A DNA stretch of 64,000 nucleotides from CAWGMT01 sp963823675 (lineage in GTDB: Bacteria; Planctomycetota; Planctomycetia; Isosphaerales; Isosphaeraceae). Positions within the stretch are counted from its first letter, which is position 1, and each line of letters starts with the position of its first letter. A program made the position numbers and the translations under genes. Under the pieces are notes generated by a model. The model worked only from the letters and a program-made list of their open reading frames with translations, did not search any database and had not been told where the DNA came from. Shown piece by piece: positions 40,301 to 49,400 of the stretch. The stretch covers positions 806,001 to 870,000 of the forward strand of contig CAWGMT010000011.1 in NCBI GenBank assembly GCA_963823675.1. The letters run 5' to 3'.

Positions 40301-41098
40301 CGGAATGACTCCCGGCGCTGACGCGACCGGGCTCGCCGTTGGAATGACTCCCGGCGCTGACGCGACCGGGCTCGCCGTTGGAATGACTCCCGGCGCTGAC
40401 GCGACCGGGCTCGCCGTGATATCGTGCGACGGCCTCCTTCAAGCTCTCGCCACGCACAAACCGCATCGCATAAAACGGGCGCCCGTCCGGGTGATGGCCC
40501 AGCCCATACACCGGCACAATGCCCGGATGCTCCAGGCCGCCGGTGATCTCGGCCTCGAGCAAGAACCGCAACCGCGGTTGCTCGTCGCTGGCATACCGTT
40601 CCTGAATCTCCTTCAGCGCCACCTCGCGATGCAGTTCCTCGTCGAGCGCCACGGACACGACGCCCAGACCACCTTGCGCATGCGGCCGCAAGATGCGAAA
40701 GCGGCCGCCGGGTGCCGTGGGGCTGCCGACGTACGAAAGGGTTGATTCCGTGTCGCCCCGCGCGCGCCAACCCGGGGTAACGACGCTTCCAAATCTGGAT
40801 CGGCAATACGCCCAAGGTCGTCGCGAAGCCGCCGGCCGATCGAGCTGAGCGCGGCCAGGCTGTGTTCGGCGTCGTTGTCGTGACGCAATAAGTGGCGCCG
40901 CACCAGAGACTCGATCGCCTCATGATCCTCGGGCGACAAAACGCCTTGCTCGGACAACACCTGGCCGAGCGGCTTGTGCTTGTCGAGGACCCACGCGTGC
41001 ATCGCCGCGATCAATTGATCGCGCGAGATGAAGTTCAGTTGCAAGGCGATGATGCCGAAGAGCAGGTTGCGGTCGGCGGCGTCATGATGGGATGACAT
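37389..41098 (-). CDS. Ser/Thr protein kinase with TPR sensor; four frameshifts and a repeat-invaded kinase domain
   Basis: About 1236 residues when joined. The start MSSHHDAADRNLLFGIIALQLNFISRDQLIAAM is the usual planctomycete kinase opening. A frame change at 40758-40768 (cgcgcgcgcc) precedes the Hanks domain: LRPHAQGGLGVVSVALD, VALKEI, GLEHPGIVPVYGLG, HRDIKPGN, GTPVYMSPEQA, SDVYSLGATLF. The DFG position reads VVNWGLAK, with Asn instead of Asp. About 85 residues made of repeats (GEPGRVSAGSHS) are inserted before the helix that precedes HRDIKPGN. A membrane helix (LVTSAAAVLVLGLLGSLGFAAVV) and then TPRs follow, with three one-base losses at 38945-38952, 38804-38810 and 38517-38522, each in the same ctcgcgcgcagcc context; together they restore the original frame, which runs to 37389. 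Confidence 0.8.
40191..40417. repeat. Short repeats invading the kinase coding sequence (39-bp period)
   Basis: The core gctgacgcgaccgggctcgc occurs at 40191, 40278, 40317, 40356 and 40395, with a variant at 40224; the last four copies are spaced exactly 39 bases. In the kinase frame a unit encodes 13 residues, GEPGRVSAGSHSN, so the array stays in frame. It lies between the kinase hinge region and the helix leading to HRDIKPGN, where insertions are tolerated. Confidence 0.9.
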
Positions 41099-41251
41099 GG
41101 CGGCGGCTCGAAGGGCTCGCGGCGGAGTATTGTACCAAAGGATAGCCGCGCGCGTCGGTCGGAACCAGCGCGGAACCGGTTCGCGGTCCAATTCCGTTCT
41201 ACCTACGATCAAAATCTTCGCGCCGGGCGCAAATTCCTGCGAGCCAAACGT

Positions 41252-41339
41252 TGTTTCACCCGGAGCCAACGGCGACGGCGACTGTTTGGACTTTGGCCTG
41301 GATCAGTAAACGCCGTCGCCGTTGGCTCCGGGTTAAACG
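41252..41339. repeat. Palindromic intergenic repeat, family 2 (second locus)
   Basis: The unit at 41252-41278 (two mismatches to the consensus) and its inverted partner at 41313-41339 form a hairpin with a 34-base loop. The stem sequence is that of 37257-37337. It lies just upstream of the kinase start (41098, minus strand). Confidence 0.88.
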
Positions 41340-41467
41340 AAAACGGCGGCTGCGGCTTGGCCGCGCTGGGCCGACACCAACTCGGTTCCCCGATGGTCAC
41401 CCGGCGCGGGAACGCAAGTCGGTCACGCGCTGGCATCCGCGGCGTTACGCGCTGCGCGAAAACAAGT

Positions 41468-41494
41468 GTCGCCTTTCGCGGAGCGAAATGCGAC
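41468..41494. repeat. Short hairpin repeat gtcgcctttcgc / gcgaaatgcgac
   Basis: Arms of 12 bases at 41468-41479 and 41483-41494 with one mismatch and a three-base loop. This looks like another planctomycete intergenic palindrome. It lies in the 540-base non-coding gap 41099-41635, in which no gene is supportable. Confidence 0.65.
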
Positions 41495-41635
41495 TATTTG
41501 CCATTCCCCTGCACGGAGAGTTCCGGCCGAACCATTGACCCGGCACCATGGCTGAACTTTCGTGATCGGCGTCATTGGTTCCTCCTTGCACTGAAGTATA
41601 GCCGGCGGACTGGGCCATCTCTTTCTGAGGATTCC

Positions 41636-42155
41636 TCACTTTGCCTCAACCTTCAGCGGCGGCTGCGTCGGAGGCGCCTCTTCCTCGTCCATCTTGCAGT
41701 CCCAATGCGAGATCAGCTCGTAGTCTTCCAGTCGGAAGACCCAGAACTGGGTCTCGTCCGACCGCGTTGTATCGGACGAGCTGGGGCGCCTCCTCGCCTT
41801 CGAGGGTCAGGCGGACCGTGAATTGCCGGGCGTTCTCGATATCCGACTGGCCGAGGATCTGGTACGCCAGGAGCCGTTGGTTGGGCCGGCGATGACGGTC
41901 GACAAACTTGACCGAGGGAGAATCAAACGAGTCGGGTAGGGGGGGAGTTGCGTCGCGCCAGGCCGATAAGGCCGATTCGAGCGCGGTTCTGGCCTCGCCC
42001 CACCCCGGCATGTACGAGGGAACGGCCGGCTCGTCGTTCCACGGCGAGCAACCGACGTTGCCAGCCGCGAGGAAGGCACACCAGCTCAGTATGCCGAGAA
42101 CGAGTACCTGGTTTTTTGACCAGCGTTTCCGAAGGGGCCAATCAGATTGAGTCAT
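41636..42155 (-). CDS. Small lipoprotein, paralogue of the DUF1559-linked lipoprotein, single frameshift
   Basis: About 172 residues when joined. A signal peptide with lipobox (VLVLGILSWCAFLAAGNVGC) is followed by EARTALESALSAWRDATPP, KFVDRHRRPNQRLLAYQILGQ and QFTVRLTLEGEEAPQLVRYNAVGRDPV, which align in order with the protein at 44666 (EARASLETALTAWREGKPV, FAVKLVTKPKGSELDVKFVVHGRDPVYVFR). After GRDPV an extra base near 41754 shifts the frame; removing it gives WVFRLEDYELISHWDCKMDEEE and a stop at 41636. Such lipoproteins usually follow a DUF1559 gene; this copy has none next to it. Function unknown. Confidence 0.75.
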
Positions 42156-42558
42156 CGAATTTTCTGAGATCAGTTTTCAGGTGAAGGAATGGATGCTTGT
42201 GGTTGATGTTTGCAGAGCGGTGAGACACAGGCTTTCTTGGCTGGCGAATCACAACGAGCGAAGGCCTGCGAAAAACAGCCCCGCGCACTTGAGAACTTCT
42301 CGCTTCCACCAACTGAAAACTGAAAACTGAAAGCTGAACACCACTTTCTTCACACGGCCCGCACTTGCGATTTTGACACGCCCGGGTTAAGTTGGAAATG
42401 CTATATCGGCAATAGAGCCAAATCTGGCTGCGGGGCTCGTCCAGTCGATCGGGTGCAGTTTCATTCGGTCTCATGATTGTTCAAAATGGCCACTGGGCAT
42501 GACGGGCGCGTTCCCCTTTTGGAATTTGGGATTCTGATTATTAAGGCGGCCATTCGCG
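42156..42558. other. Non-coding stretch with a short A-rich tandem repeat
   Basis: Less GC-rich than its surroundings, with no gene. It contains aactgaaaactgaaaactga at about 42310-42330, a tandem of the 8-base unit ctgaaaa. Otherwise nothing recognised. Confidence 0.6.
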
Positions 42559-42990
42559 ATGATGGGCGCATTCCGCTGGGGATGGCTTTGCTTTTGGGCT
42601 GTAATTGCGGCGGCAATCATTGCGCTGCCGGCGAATGCCCGGGCCGGGTGCACACATCCCTGGGTCCAGCCGACCGGCGCGGCCCGTTCCCTGACGGATC
42701 TGACGTTACTCAGCCTGACCGATCGTCCGTCGGATTCAGAGCGCGGCTTTCCCGCGCCGGCCAGGCGATCCGGGCCCTGCGCGGGCGGCGCCTGTTCGCA
42801 ACCGTCGGGATTCCCGCCTGCTTCGACCATCCAGGTCCCCAGTCGAAGCGAGCTCTGGGGTGAGCTTGCCTTCGGATCTCCACCGTTGGTACCCCTCGCA
42901 GGGGCTCTGTGTCTCGAGCCCGGAATCGAACGTCCGCGTCGATCCGCTGCACCCATCGAGCGTCCTCCGCGCCGTCTTGGCACCCGCTGA
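42559..42990 (+). CDS. Small secreted protein, Pro/Cys-rich, unknown
   Basis: 143 residues. A clear Sec signal peptide (MMGAFRWGWLCFWAVIAAAIIALPANARA, with an ANARA-type cleavage site) is followed by a mature part rich in Pro, Ser and Leu with Cys at CTHPW and the pair GPCAGGACSQP. I do not recognise a family; the pattern resembles short secreted Cys/Pro proteins common in planctomycete genomes. AAGGCGG lies nine to ten bases upstream of the ATG. Composition could also be an artefact of GC-rich DNA, so the call is tentative. Confidence 0.45.
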   Translation: MMGAFRWGWLCFWAVIAAAIIALPANARAGCTHPWVQPTGAARSLTDLTLLSLTDRPSDSERGFPAPARRSGPCAGGACSQPSGFPPASTIQVPSRSELWGELAFGSPPLVPLAGALCLEPGIERPRRSAAPIERPPRRLGTR

Positions 42991-43120
42991 ACCAGCCAGG
43001 CCGCTCTTCGCTCCAGACCAGTCGCCGGCATCCCAGCCGGACGCCAATCTGAGCACACTGACCCGACGCGCGAGTTTTGGTGTTGTGCTGGTTGCCGCCC
43101 CGCAGGGGCAACCACATGCC

Positions 43121-43318
43121 AGCCCAGGGCAACGCCCTGGGGAAGAGGCGGAATTGAACGAAGCACGAGCCCTGAAAGGGCGGCACAATCGAAGAACTCG
43201 CCGATGTCTCAATCCCTCGTCAAGAGCCTCGTCCATCTGGTATATGCAAAACGTTTCGCCCTTACAGGGCTCGGACGTTATGGTCGGAACCGGCGTACCC
43301 AGGGCGTTGCCCTGGGCT
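43121..43318. repeat. Palindromic intergenic repeats, family 3 (inverted pair)
   Basis: The 21-mer agcccagggcaacgccctggg at 43121-43141 recurs as its exact reverse complement at 43298-43318. Each copy is itself a hairpin (cccagggc / gccctggg). Flanking segments are also inverted copies of each other (gccccgcaggggc-type stem on one side, gccctgaaagggc-type stem on the other), so the pair spans about 43092-43345. The segment between has no coding sense. Confidence 0.85.
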
Positions 43319-43386
43319 GATTTGTTGCGGCCCCTTGGGGGCCAAGTCCAAATCATCGCAATACCAAAACGCGCGAGCGAGGGGGC

Positions 43387-43483
43387 TCTCCGGACATGTC
43401 CGGAGATTGCAGCGTCTCGGAAAAATACGACCCTCGCTTGCGCGTCGGATTAGCATGAAACGCGACCCTCGCTTGCGCGTCGG
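43387..43483. repeat. 20-bp palindrome and two copies of a CGACCCTCGCTTGCGCGTCGG repeat
   Basis: A perfect 20-base palindrome occupies 43387-43406 (tctccggacatgtccggaga). It is followed by two direct copies of a 21-base unit (cgaccctcgc + ttgcgcgtcgg) at 43428-43448 and 43463-43483. They lie upstream of the DUF1559 gene, about 110 bases from its start, so a regulatory role for the palindrome is possible but unproven. Confidence 0.8.
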
Positions 43484-43595
43484 GTTAGGAGGAAGCGAGG
43501 CGTTTCGCTTCAGGTCTTGCGTCATTTGCTGGTTTCTAGCTCGTCGTCGGCTGATTCTTTATCTTCGTTCATTCTCGTATGAAGAAGGGAAACCC

Positions 43596-44636
43596 ATGAG
43601 AAAGCTACGGACCGGGTTTACGTTGATCGAATTGCTGGTCGTGATCGCCATCATCGCCGTTCTCATCGCACTCTTGCTGCCGGCCGTGCAGTCGGTGCGC
43701 GAGGCGGCGCGCCGCGGTCAGTGTCTGAACAACCTCAAGCAGATCGGCATCGCCATTGCCAACTACGAGACCTCATTCAAGGTCTATCCCTTCGGCAAAG
43801 GACTACCCTATACGACCGTCCCCGGGGCGGCGGCCTACGCCCGCTGGTCGGCTCACAGCCAGTTGCTCATGTACATCGAACAGGGGAACCTCTTCAACAG
43901 CATCAACTTCAACTTGCCCCCCGAGACGCCCGGGATGGCCGGCGCCGTCCCGTTCATGCCCCCTTACCAGAACCCCAACCGGGAGAATCAGACCGCGTCG
44001 GTGACCCAGGTCGCGACTTTCCTTTGCCCTTCGGATGGGCCGCCGATCGGGACCTGGCCCGGGGGCAATAACTATTTCGCCAACCAGCAGACATGGGCCT
44101 GCGATCTGAGTGAGAACTATCCCAGCACCATCGCACCCAGTGAGGTTCCCCGGGGGATGTTTTACTACATCAGCTCGGCGACGGCTGCCAGTGTCACCGA
44201 CGGCTTGAGCAACACGGCCGCCTTCAGCGAGAAGATCCGTGGCACGGGGGCCCCCAATCCTCAGACAGACATGTTTGTGAATGTGAATTCCACGTCGCAA
44301 GATGCGACGTACCTGACCTGCCTGGCAACCAATGTTCTGAGCGCACCGCCCCTCACCAGCCGGGAGGGGATGAGCTGGGTGATGGGCGAGATGTGCTGCA
44401 CGCTCTATAACCACGTCGGGCCGCCCAACCAGATCACCTGCGCGGGACTCGGTTTCCCGGGCAACATGGCCAACATGGCAATGCAAGTGCCCCCTTCGAG
44501 CCGGCATCCGGGCGGGGTCAATGTCCTCTTGGGAGATGGCTCGGGGCGCTTCATCAAGAACAGCGTCAACTTGCAGACCTGGCGGGGAGTAGGAACCCGG
44601 AACGGCGGCGAAGTCATCTCGGCCGACGCCTACTGA
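43596..44636 (+). CDS. DUF1559 domain protein with type IV pilin-like N-terminus
   Basis: 346 residues. MRKLRTGFTLIELLVVIAIIAVLIALLLPAVQSVREAARR is a prepilin signal (cleavage G/FTLIE) with the hydrophobic pilin helix; the DUF1559 domain follows, with CLNNLKQIGIAIANYE, FLCPSD, GMFYYISS, and the end motif SSRHPGGVNVLLGDGSGRFIKNSV. Planctomycetes encode dozens of these exported pseudopilin-like proteins; their biochemical role is unknown. The ATG at 43596 is preceded by AAGGGA. A lipoprotein gene follows 29 bases downstream, the common pairing for this family. Confidence 0.95.
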   Translation: MRKLRTGFTLIELLVVIAIIAVLIALLLPAVQSVREAARRGQCLNNLKQIGIAIANYETSFKVYPFGKGLPYTTVPGAAAYARWSAHSQLLMYIEQGNLFNSINFNLPPETPGMAGAVPFMPPYQNPNRENQTASVTQVATFLCPSDGPPIGTWPGGNNYFANQQTWACDLSENYPSTIAPSEVPRGMFYYISSATAASVTDGLSNTAAFSEKIRGTGAPNPQTDMFVNVNSTSQDATYLTCLATNVLSAPPLTSREGMSWVMGEMCCTLYNHVGPPNQITCAGLGFPGNMANMAMQVPPSSRHPGGVNVLLGDGSGRFIKNSVNLQTWRGVGTRNGGEVISADAY

Positions 44637-44665
44637 GCCCGAAATCAGAGAGGAGACCTTCCATC

Positions 44666-45133
44666 ATGAACAGCGTCGTAATCTGGCGAGGCGTCGGGTC
44701 GGTCATCGCCGGCGTTGTCCTCGGGGTGCTACCGGGATGTGGATCCGACCACGCTCGATACACGCCGACATCGACCGAGGCACGGGCCTCGCTCGAGACG
44801 GCATTGACCGCCTGGCGCGAAGGCAAGCCCGTGACTTCGATCGACGTAAAACCACCCGTTCATGTGTTCGACTCGGCCGCCCAAGGCGGCCAGCAGATCG
44901 AGTCGTTCACGATCGGGGACGAGCAGGACAAAGGCGACGGAACCAAGCAGTTCGCGGTCAAGCTGGTCACGAAGCCGAAAGGGAGCGAACTGGACGTGAA
45001 GTTCGTCGTCCACGGCCGGGACCCCGTGTATGTCTTCCGGGAGGAGGATTACCTGCGCTCGCTCAACATGGACAATAATCCGCAGAGCCCGCCGCCTAAG
45101 CCCGGTGCGCGACAATCGGGAAGGCAACGCTGA
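44666..45133 (+). CDS. Small lipoprotein downstream of DUF1559 gene
   Basis: 155 residues. Signal peptide with lipobox (VIAGVVLGVLPGCGSDH). The mature part, EARASLETALTAWREGKPVTSIDVKPPVHVFDSA and FAVKLVTKPKGSELDVKFVVHGRDPVYVFREEDY, matches the lipoprotein at 41636-42155. GAGGAG precedes the ATG. It probably sits on the membrane and works with the adjacent DUF1559 protein; function unknown. The charged C-terminal tail (SPPPKPGARQSGRQR) is low complexity. An ATG overlapping its stop (45133) may originally have been the start of the CusB gene. Confidence 0.8.
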   Translation: MNSVVIWRGVGSVIAGVVLGVLPGCGSDHARYTPTSTEARASLETALTAWREGKPVTSIDVKPPVHVFDSAAQGGQQIESFTIGDEQDKGDGTKQFAVKLVTKPKGSELDVKFVVHGRDPVYVFREEDYLRSLNMDNNPQSPPPKPGARQSGRQR

Positions 45134-45154
45134 TGCACGTTCGCGGCACTGTCT

Positions 45155-46447
45155 TTGACGGGCGGCAAGAACCCCCGCTCTCAGGGCCGATCTGTGCGGG
45201 CGCGCTCGGCACTCAAGTTGCTCCAGGTCAGGCTCCGGCTGCCGCTGGTGCTCGTGTTCGCGGCTTTCGTGGTCGGCCGGTGGGACGTGATCCGAAATCA
45301 CTGGGACAGGATAACCCGGCGTCCGCTGACCGAGAACAGTGCCATGTGCGCGGTGTCGAGCGACACCGAGTATTTCTGTCCCATGGACCCGGGCGTGGTC
45401 TCGGACTGGCCCGGTAAGTGCGGCATCTGCAACATGGCCCTGGTGCGTCGCAAGCGGGGCGAGGCACTCGCCCTGCCCGACGGGGTTGTCGCGCGGATGC
45501 AGCTTTCGCCGTATCGCCTCCAACTGGCCGGCATCCAGACGACCCCGGTCAAATTTCGGCCCCTGATGCTGGAGGTCCAATCTGCCGGACTCGTGACCAG
45601 CCAGCGCGAAGCCTTCTCGGTGCAAGTGGACGTGCCGGCGAGTCAGTCCTCCTGGGTTTCCGAAGGGCAGGTCGCGGAAGTCGTCTGCCCGGACCTGGCG
45701 GGCCAAGATCCGCTGGCAGGTCATGTGCGACAGGTCGTCCGCAGCTCGGAGGGGGGCTGGGATTGTCTGCGCGTAACTGTCGTTGTCGATCAACCGCCGC
45801 GGTCCATGGTCGTCGGGATGATGGCGATCGTACGGATCAAGACTCCGATGGCGGCAGTCGAGCCATTCCGCTCGTTTCGGCTGATCTCGTTCAATCCACC
45901 GGGTCAGGTCCTGGCTGTGCCGCGGTCGGCGGTGGTCGATGCCGGGGCGAGCAAGGTCGTTTTCGTCGAAAGAATGCCCGGAATGTTCGACGGCGTCGAG
46001 GTCGTCGTCGGCCCGCGCAGCGGCGGTTACTTCCCGGTCGTCCGGGGCCTGGAGCCGGGCGAGAAGGTCGCTAGCTCCGGGGCTTTTCTGCTCGACGCCG
46101 AGACGCGGCTCAATCCGAGTCTCGCGACGGCGTATTTTGGCGCTGCGCGCAGCCAGCGCGGCAGCGCGAGCGCAGACGCGACCCGTGCGCTGGAACCCGC
46201 GGTCAGAAAGAGTGCCGCGGCCGGCGTTGCCGAGTCGCTTGATGGGCTCTCCGCCGCCGATCGCGTGCTGGCCACGCGCCAGAGGATTTGTCCAGTCACG
46301 GGCAAACCGCTGGGATCGATGGGAACCCCGAGCCGGCTGGTCGTCTCGGGCCGACCGGTCTTCCTGTGTTGCGAGGGGTGCGAGGAACGATTCCAGCGGG
46401 AGCCCGCGAAATACCTGGCGAAGCTCTCCGCGTCCGAACGCCCATGA
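45155..46447 (+). CDS. cusB: CusB-type heavy-metal efflux adaptor with metal-binding domains at both ends
   Basis: 430 residues from a TTG at 45155. A membrane anchor (LRLPLVLVFAAFVVG) precedes a heavy-metal-binding domain (EYFCPMDPGVVSDWPGKCGICNMALV, the YxCPMHP..PGxCPxCGM pattern with Asp for His). The HlyD-like body follows (LAGIQTTPVKFRPL, VPRSAVVDAGASKVVFVE, VRGLEPGEKVASSGAFLLDAETRL). A C-terminal YHS/TRASH-like Cys motif (ICPVTGKPLGS ... VFLCCEGCEERF) is added. It passes metal from the periplasm to CusA. The start is uncertain: an ATG at 45133 overlapping the lipoprotein stop opens in a different frame, and an indel near 45205-45212 (gggcgcgctc) would join it. Its stop overlaps the cusA start (ATGA). 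Confidence 0.85.
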   Translation: MTGGKNPRSQGRSVRARSALKLLQVRLRLPLVLVFAAFVVGRWDVIRNHWDRITRRPLTENSAMCAVSSDTEYFCPMDPGVVSDWPGKCGICNMALVRRKRGEALALPDGVVARMQLSPYRLQLAGIQTTPVKFRPLMLEVQSAGLVTSQREAFSVQVDVPASQSSWVSEGQVAEVVCPDLAGQDPLAGHVRQVVRSSEGGWDCLRVTVVVDQPPRSMVVGMMAIVRIKTPMAAVEPFRSFRLISFNPPGQVLAVPRSAVVDAGASKVVFVERMPGMFDGVEVVVGPRSGGYFPVVRGLEPGEKVASSGAFLLDAETRLNPSLATAYFGAARSQRGSASADATRALEPAVRKSAAAGVAESLDGLSAADRVLATRQRICPVTGKPLGSMGTPSRLVVSGRPVFLCCEGCEERFQREPAKYLAKLSASERP

Positions 46448-49400
46448 TTGACGCGATCATTACCTTTTCGATTCGAAACCGCGGACTGGTGGTCGGCGCC
46501 AGCTTGATTCTCGCCGTCGCCGGCGTGCTGGCCGCCTGGCAAACGCCCGTCGATGCGATTCCCGACCTTTCCGAGAACCAGGTCATCGTCTTCACCGAGT
46601 GGAAGGGACACGGCCCGCGGGAAATCGAAGACCAGGTGACCTATCCCCTGACCCTTGGCCTGCGCGGGCTGGCGGGAACTCGGGTCGTTCGTTCATCGAG
46701 CGATGTCGGCTTCTCGATGATCAGCGTGATCTTCGACGACGCGGTCCCTGCTGCCCTGGGGCGGAGACGCGTCGCCGAGCGGCTGGCCCGGATCCAGGGT
46801 CAACTGCCCGGGGGCGCTTCGCCCGAGCTAGGACCTGACGCGGCTGCCACCGGGCAGATTTTCTGGTACACGGTGGAAGGCGGCGGGCTGGACCTGGGCC
46901 GGCTCCGGGCCATCCAGGATTGGTACGTCCGTCCCCAGCTCGGCTCCGTGCCGGGCGTCGCCGACGTTGCGAGCGTCGGCGGCTTTCCCATCGAATACCA
47001 GATCACTCCCGATCCCTACCGGCTTCGCCTCTCGGGAGTGACCTTGAGTGACCTTGTCGAGGCTGTAAGGGCGGCGAACGCCTCGGCCGGCGGTCACGTC
47101 ATCCAGCAGGCGAACGCGGAATATGTGGTGCGGGCCGTTGGCTGGCTCGGAGCGTCCCCCCGGGCCGGCGATGAGTCGTTCGATGCGGCACGTGCGCTCC
47201 GCGACCTGGAAAATGTGGTCGTGCCGCTGCCGAAGGGAGGGACGGTTCGCCTGGCGCAGCTCGCCGATATTGCGATCGGACCGGGATTTCGCCGGGGGGT
47301 GCTCGAGAAGGACGGCAACGAGGTCACCGGCGGCGTGGTCTTGATGGCACAGGGTGAGAACCCACTGGAAGTGACCCGCCGGATCAAGGCCAAGATCCGC
47401 GAGCTCGCGCGGGCTGCCGCCCGGGGTGCGCCTTGTTCCATTCTACGACCGCACCCCGCTCGTCGAGGGAGCGATCGCCACGGTGACCGGCACGGTCGTC
47501 GAGGCAATTGCGTCAGCCTCGCTTTGCGTCTTGCTCGTACTGCTCCATCTGCGGACCTCGCTTGTGATCGCCAGCACGCTCCCCCTGGCCGTGTTGTCGT
47601 CGTTTCTGGCCATGGCCGTGCTGCGGCGGCTGGGTGTCGTCGATATTCAGGCCAATGCGATGTCGCTGGCCGGGATCGCCATCTCGGTGGGCGTGCTGGT
47701 CGACTCGTCGGTCGTCATGGCCGAGAACGTCATGCACCGGCTCCGCGAGCATTTTGGACCTACCGCGGTGCGCGGCGACGTGCGCGACATCGCCCTGCCG
47801 GCGTGCCTGGCCGTGGGGCGCCCCATCGTCTTCTCGGTGGCGATCATGGTGCTGTCGTTCCTGCCGGTCTTCGCACTCGGGGGAATCGAGGGCAAGATGT
47901 TTCGGCCCCTCGCCTACACCAAGACTCTCGCGCTCGTGTCGGCAGCCCTGCTGGCGATCACCCTCGTGCCGGCGTTGTGCACGATCTTGATTCGCGGCCG
48001 CCTGCGGTCGGAACAGGAAAACCCTTTGATCCGCAGCGTGATCGAAGTCTACCGGCCCGTGCTCTCCTACTTGATGGACCGTCCCACCGCGCTCGCCTGG
48101 GTGCTTGGGTTCACCTTCCTCCTGGGTTTTGCGCCCTGGGCATCCGGCCGGTCCTGCTGGCGATCCTGTTCGCCGCCATCGTTGCGACTGGGCTCCTGGC
48201 TCGATCGCGCCTGGCGGCCCTGGCCGGCCCGGCAACCCTCGTGCTGGTGGCGCTCGTCGCCGACCAGAGGATGGCGCCGCTGGAACGCGAGTTCATGACG
48301 CCGCTCGATGAAGGCATGGTCATGGACATGCCCATCACGGTCCCGCGGGCGTCCGTGACCGAAGCGGTCGATGATCTCAAGGAGCGCGATATGGTCCTCT
48401 GCCGCTTCCCGGAGGTCGATATGGTCGTCGGTAAGGCGGGTCGAGCCGAGACCCCGACCGACCCGGCACCCATGGACATGATCGAGACCATGGTCAATTT
48501 CCGGCCTCAAGCATTCTGGCCCCGGCGCAAGCTCCGGGTCGCCGACGCCATGAGCCAGGGCCGTGCTGTCTGCAACGCGCTCGTCGAGCGCGGAGTGATC
48601 CAGGCGCCCGAGTCGGCGGCAGCCTTGACCAGGATGGTGGAACAAGCAGTGGAAGGCGCCCTGCCTTATTTCGATGCCGCCAGCCGGGAGTATGCCTACC
48701 ATCGCAACCAGGAAATGCTGCGCGATTCCGCGGGGGTTTCCCCGACGTCAGCCAGCCCGGCTGATCCCGCGGAAGCGGGGCTGGCCGGCCGGTGGCGCTC
48801 CGATGTCGCAGAGCTCGATGGCGAGCTCCTCACCCGGGCAGCGCCGATTTTCACTCGCTTTGTGCTCGAGCAGCTTCTCGATCACGCGACCATCGTCGAT
48901 CCCGCCGTGGCGGCTCACCGCAAGGCGGCGATCGAGCTCCGTGAAACGAACCTCGCGACGGTGATCGGCAGCCAGTCGCAGTCAGAACCACACACGGCCG
49001 GTCATCATCACGGCACGCGGCCGGCCGCTACCCCCCTCCTCGAGCCTCAGCCGGTACTCGAGGCGATCCAGGCCGAGCTTTCCCGCGACTTCCGCCGCAA
49101 GGTTTTGCTCTGGAAGGTTGACCGTGACGAGCTGGCCGGCTTTGGGGGCGAGCTCGATCGCGCCGTCCAGATGCCGGGCTGGACCAACGTCTGGACGATG
49201 CCCATTCAGAACCGGGTCGACATGCTCGCCACCGGAGTCAACACGCCGATCGGCATCCGGGTGCTCGGACCGAGCCTCGACGACGTGGTGCGCGGCTCGG
49301 AGGAGGTGGCTCGGGTGGTCAAAAAAATACCGGGCGCGGTGGATGTGGTCGCCGACCCGATTCGTGGCAAGCCCTATATCGAGGTGCGGATCGACCGCGA

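Noticed and set aside
40191..40417. 39-base periodic repeats as a CRISPR array
   Set aside because: The whole period is conserved, with no variable spacers, and the array lies inside a kinase frame.
42471..43356. Long minus-strand frames opposite the small secreted protein
   Set aside because: Arg/Pro-rich, lacking motifs, and they run through palindromic repeats; the plus frame has a clear signal peptide.
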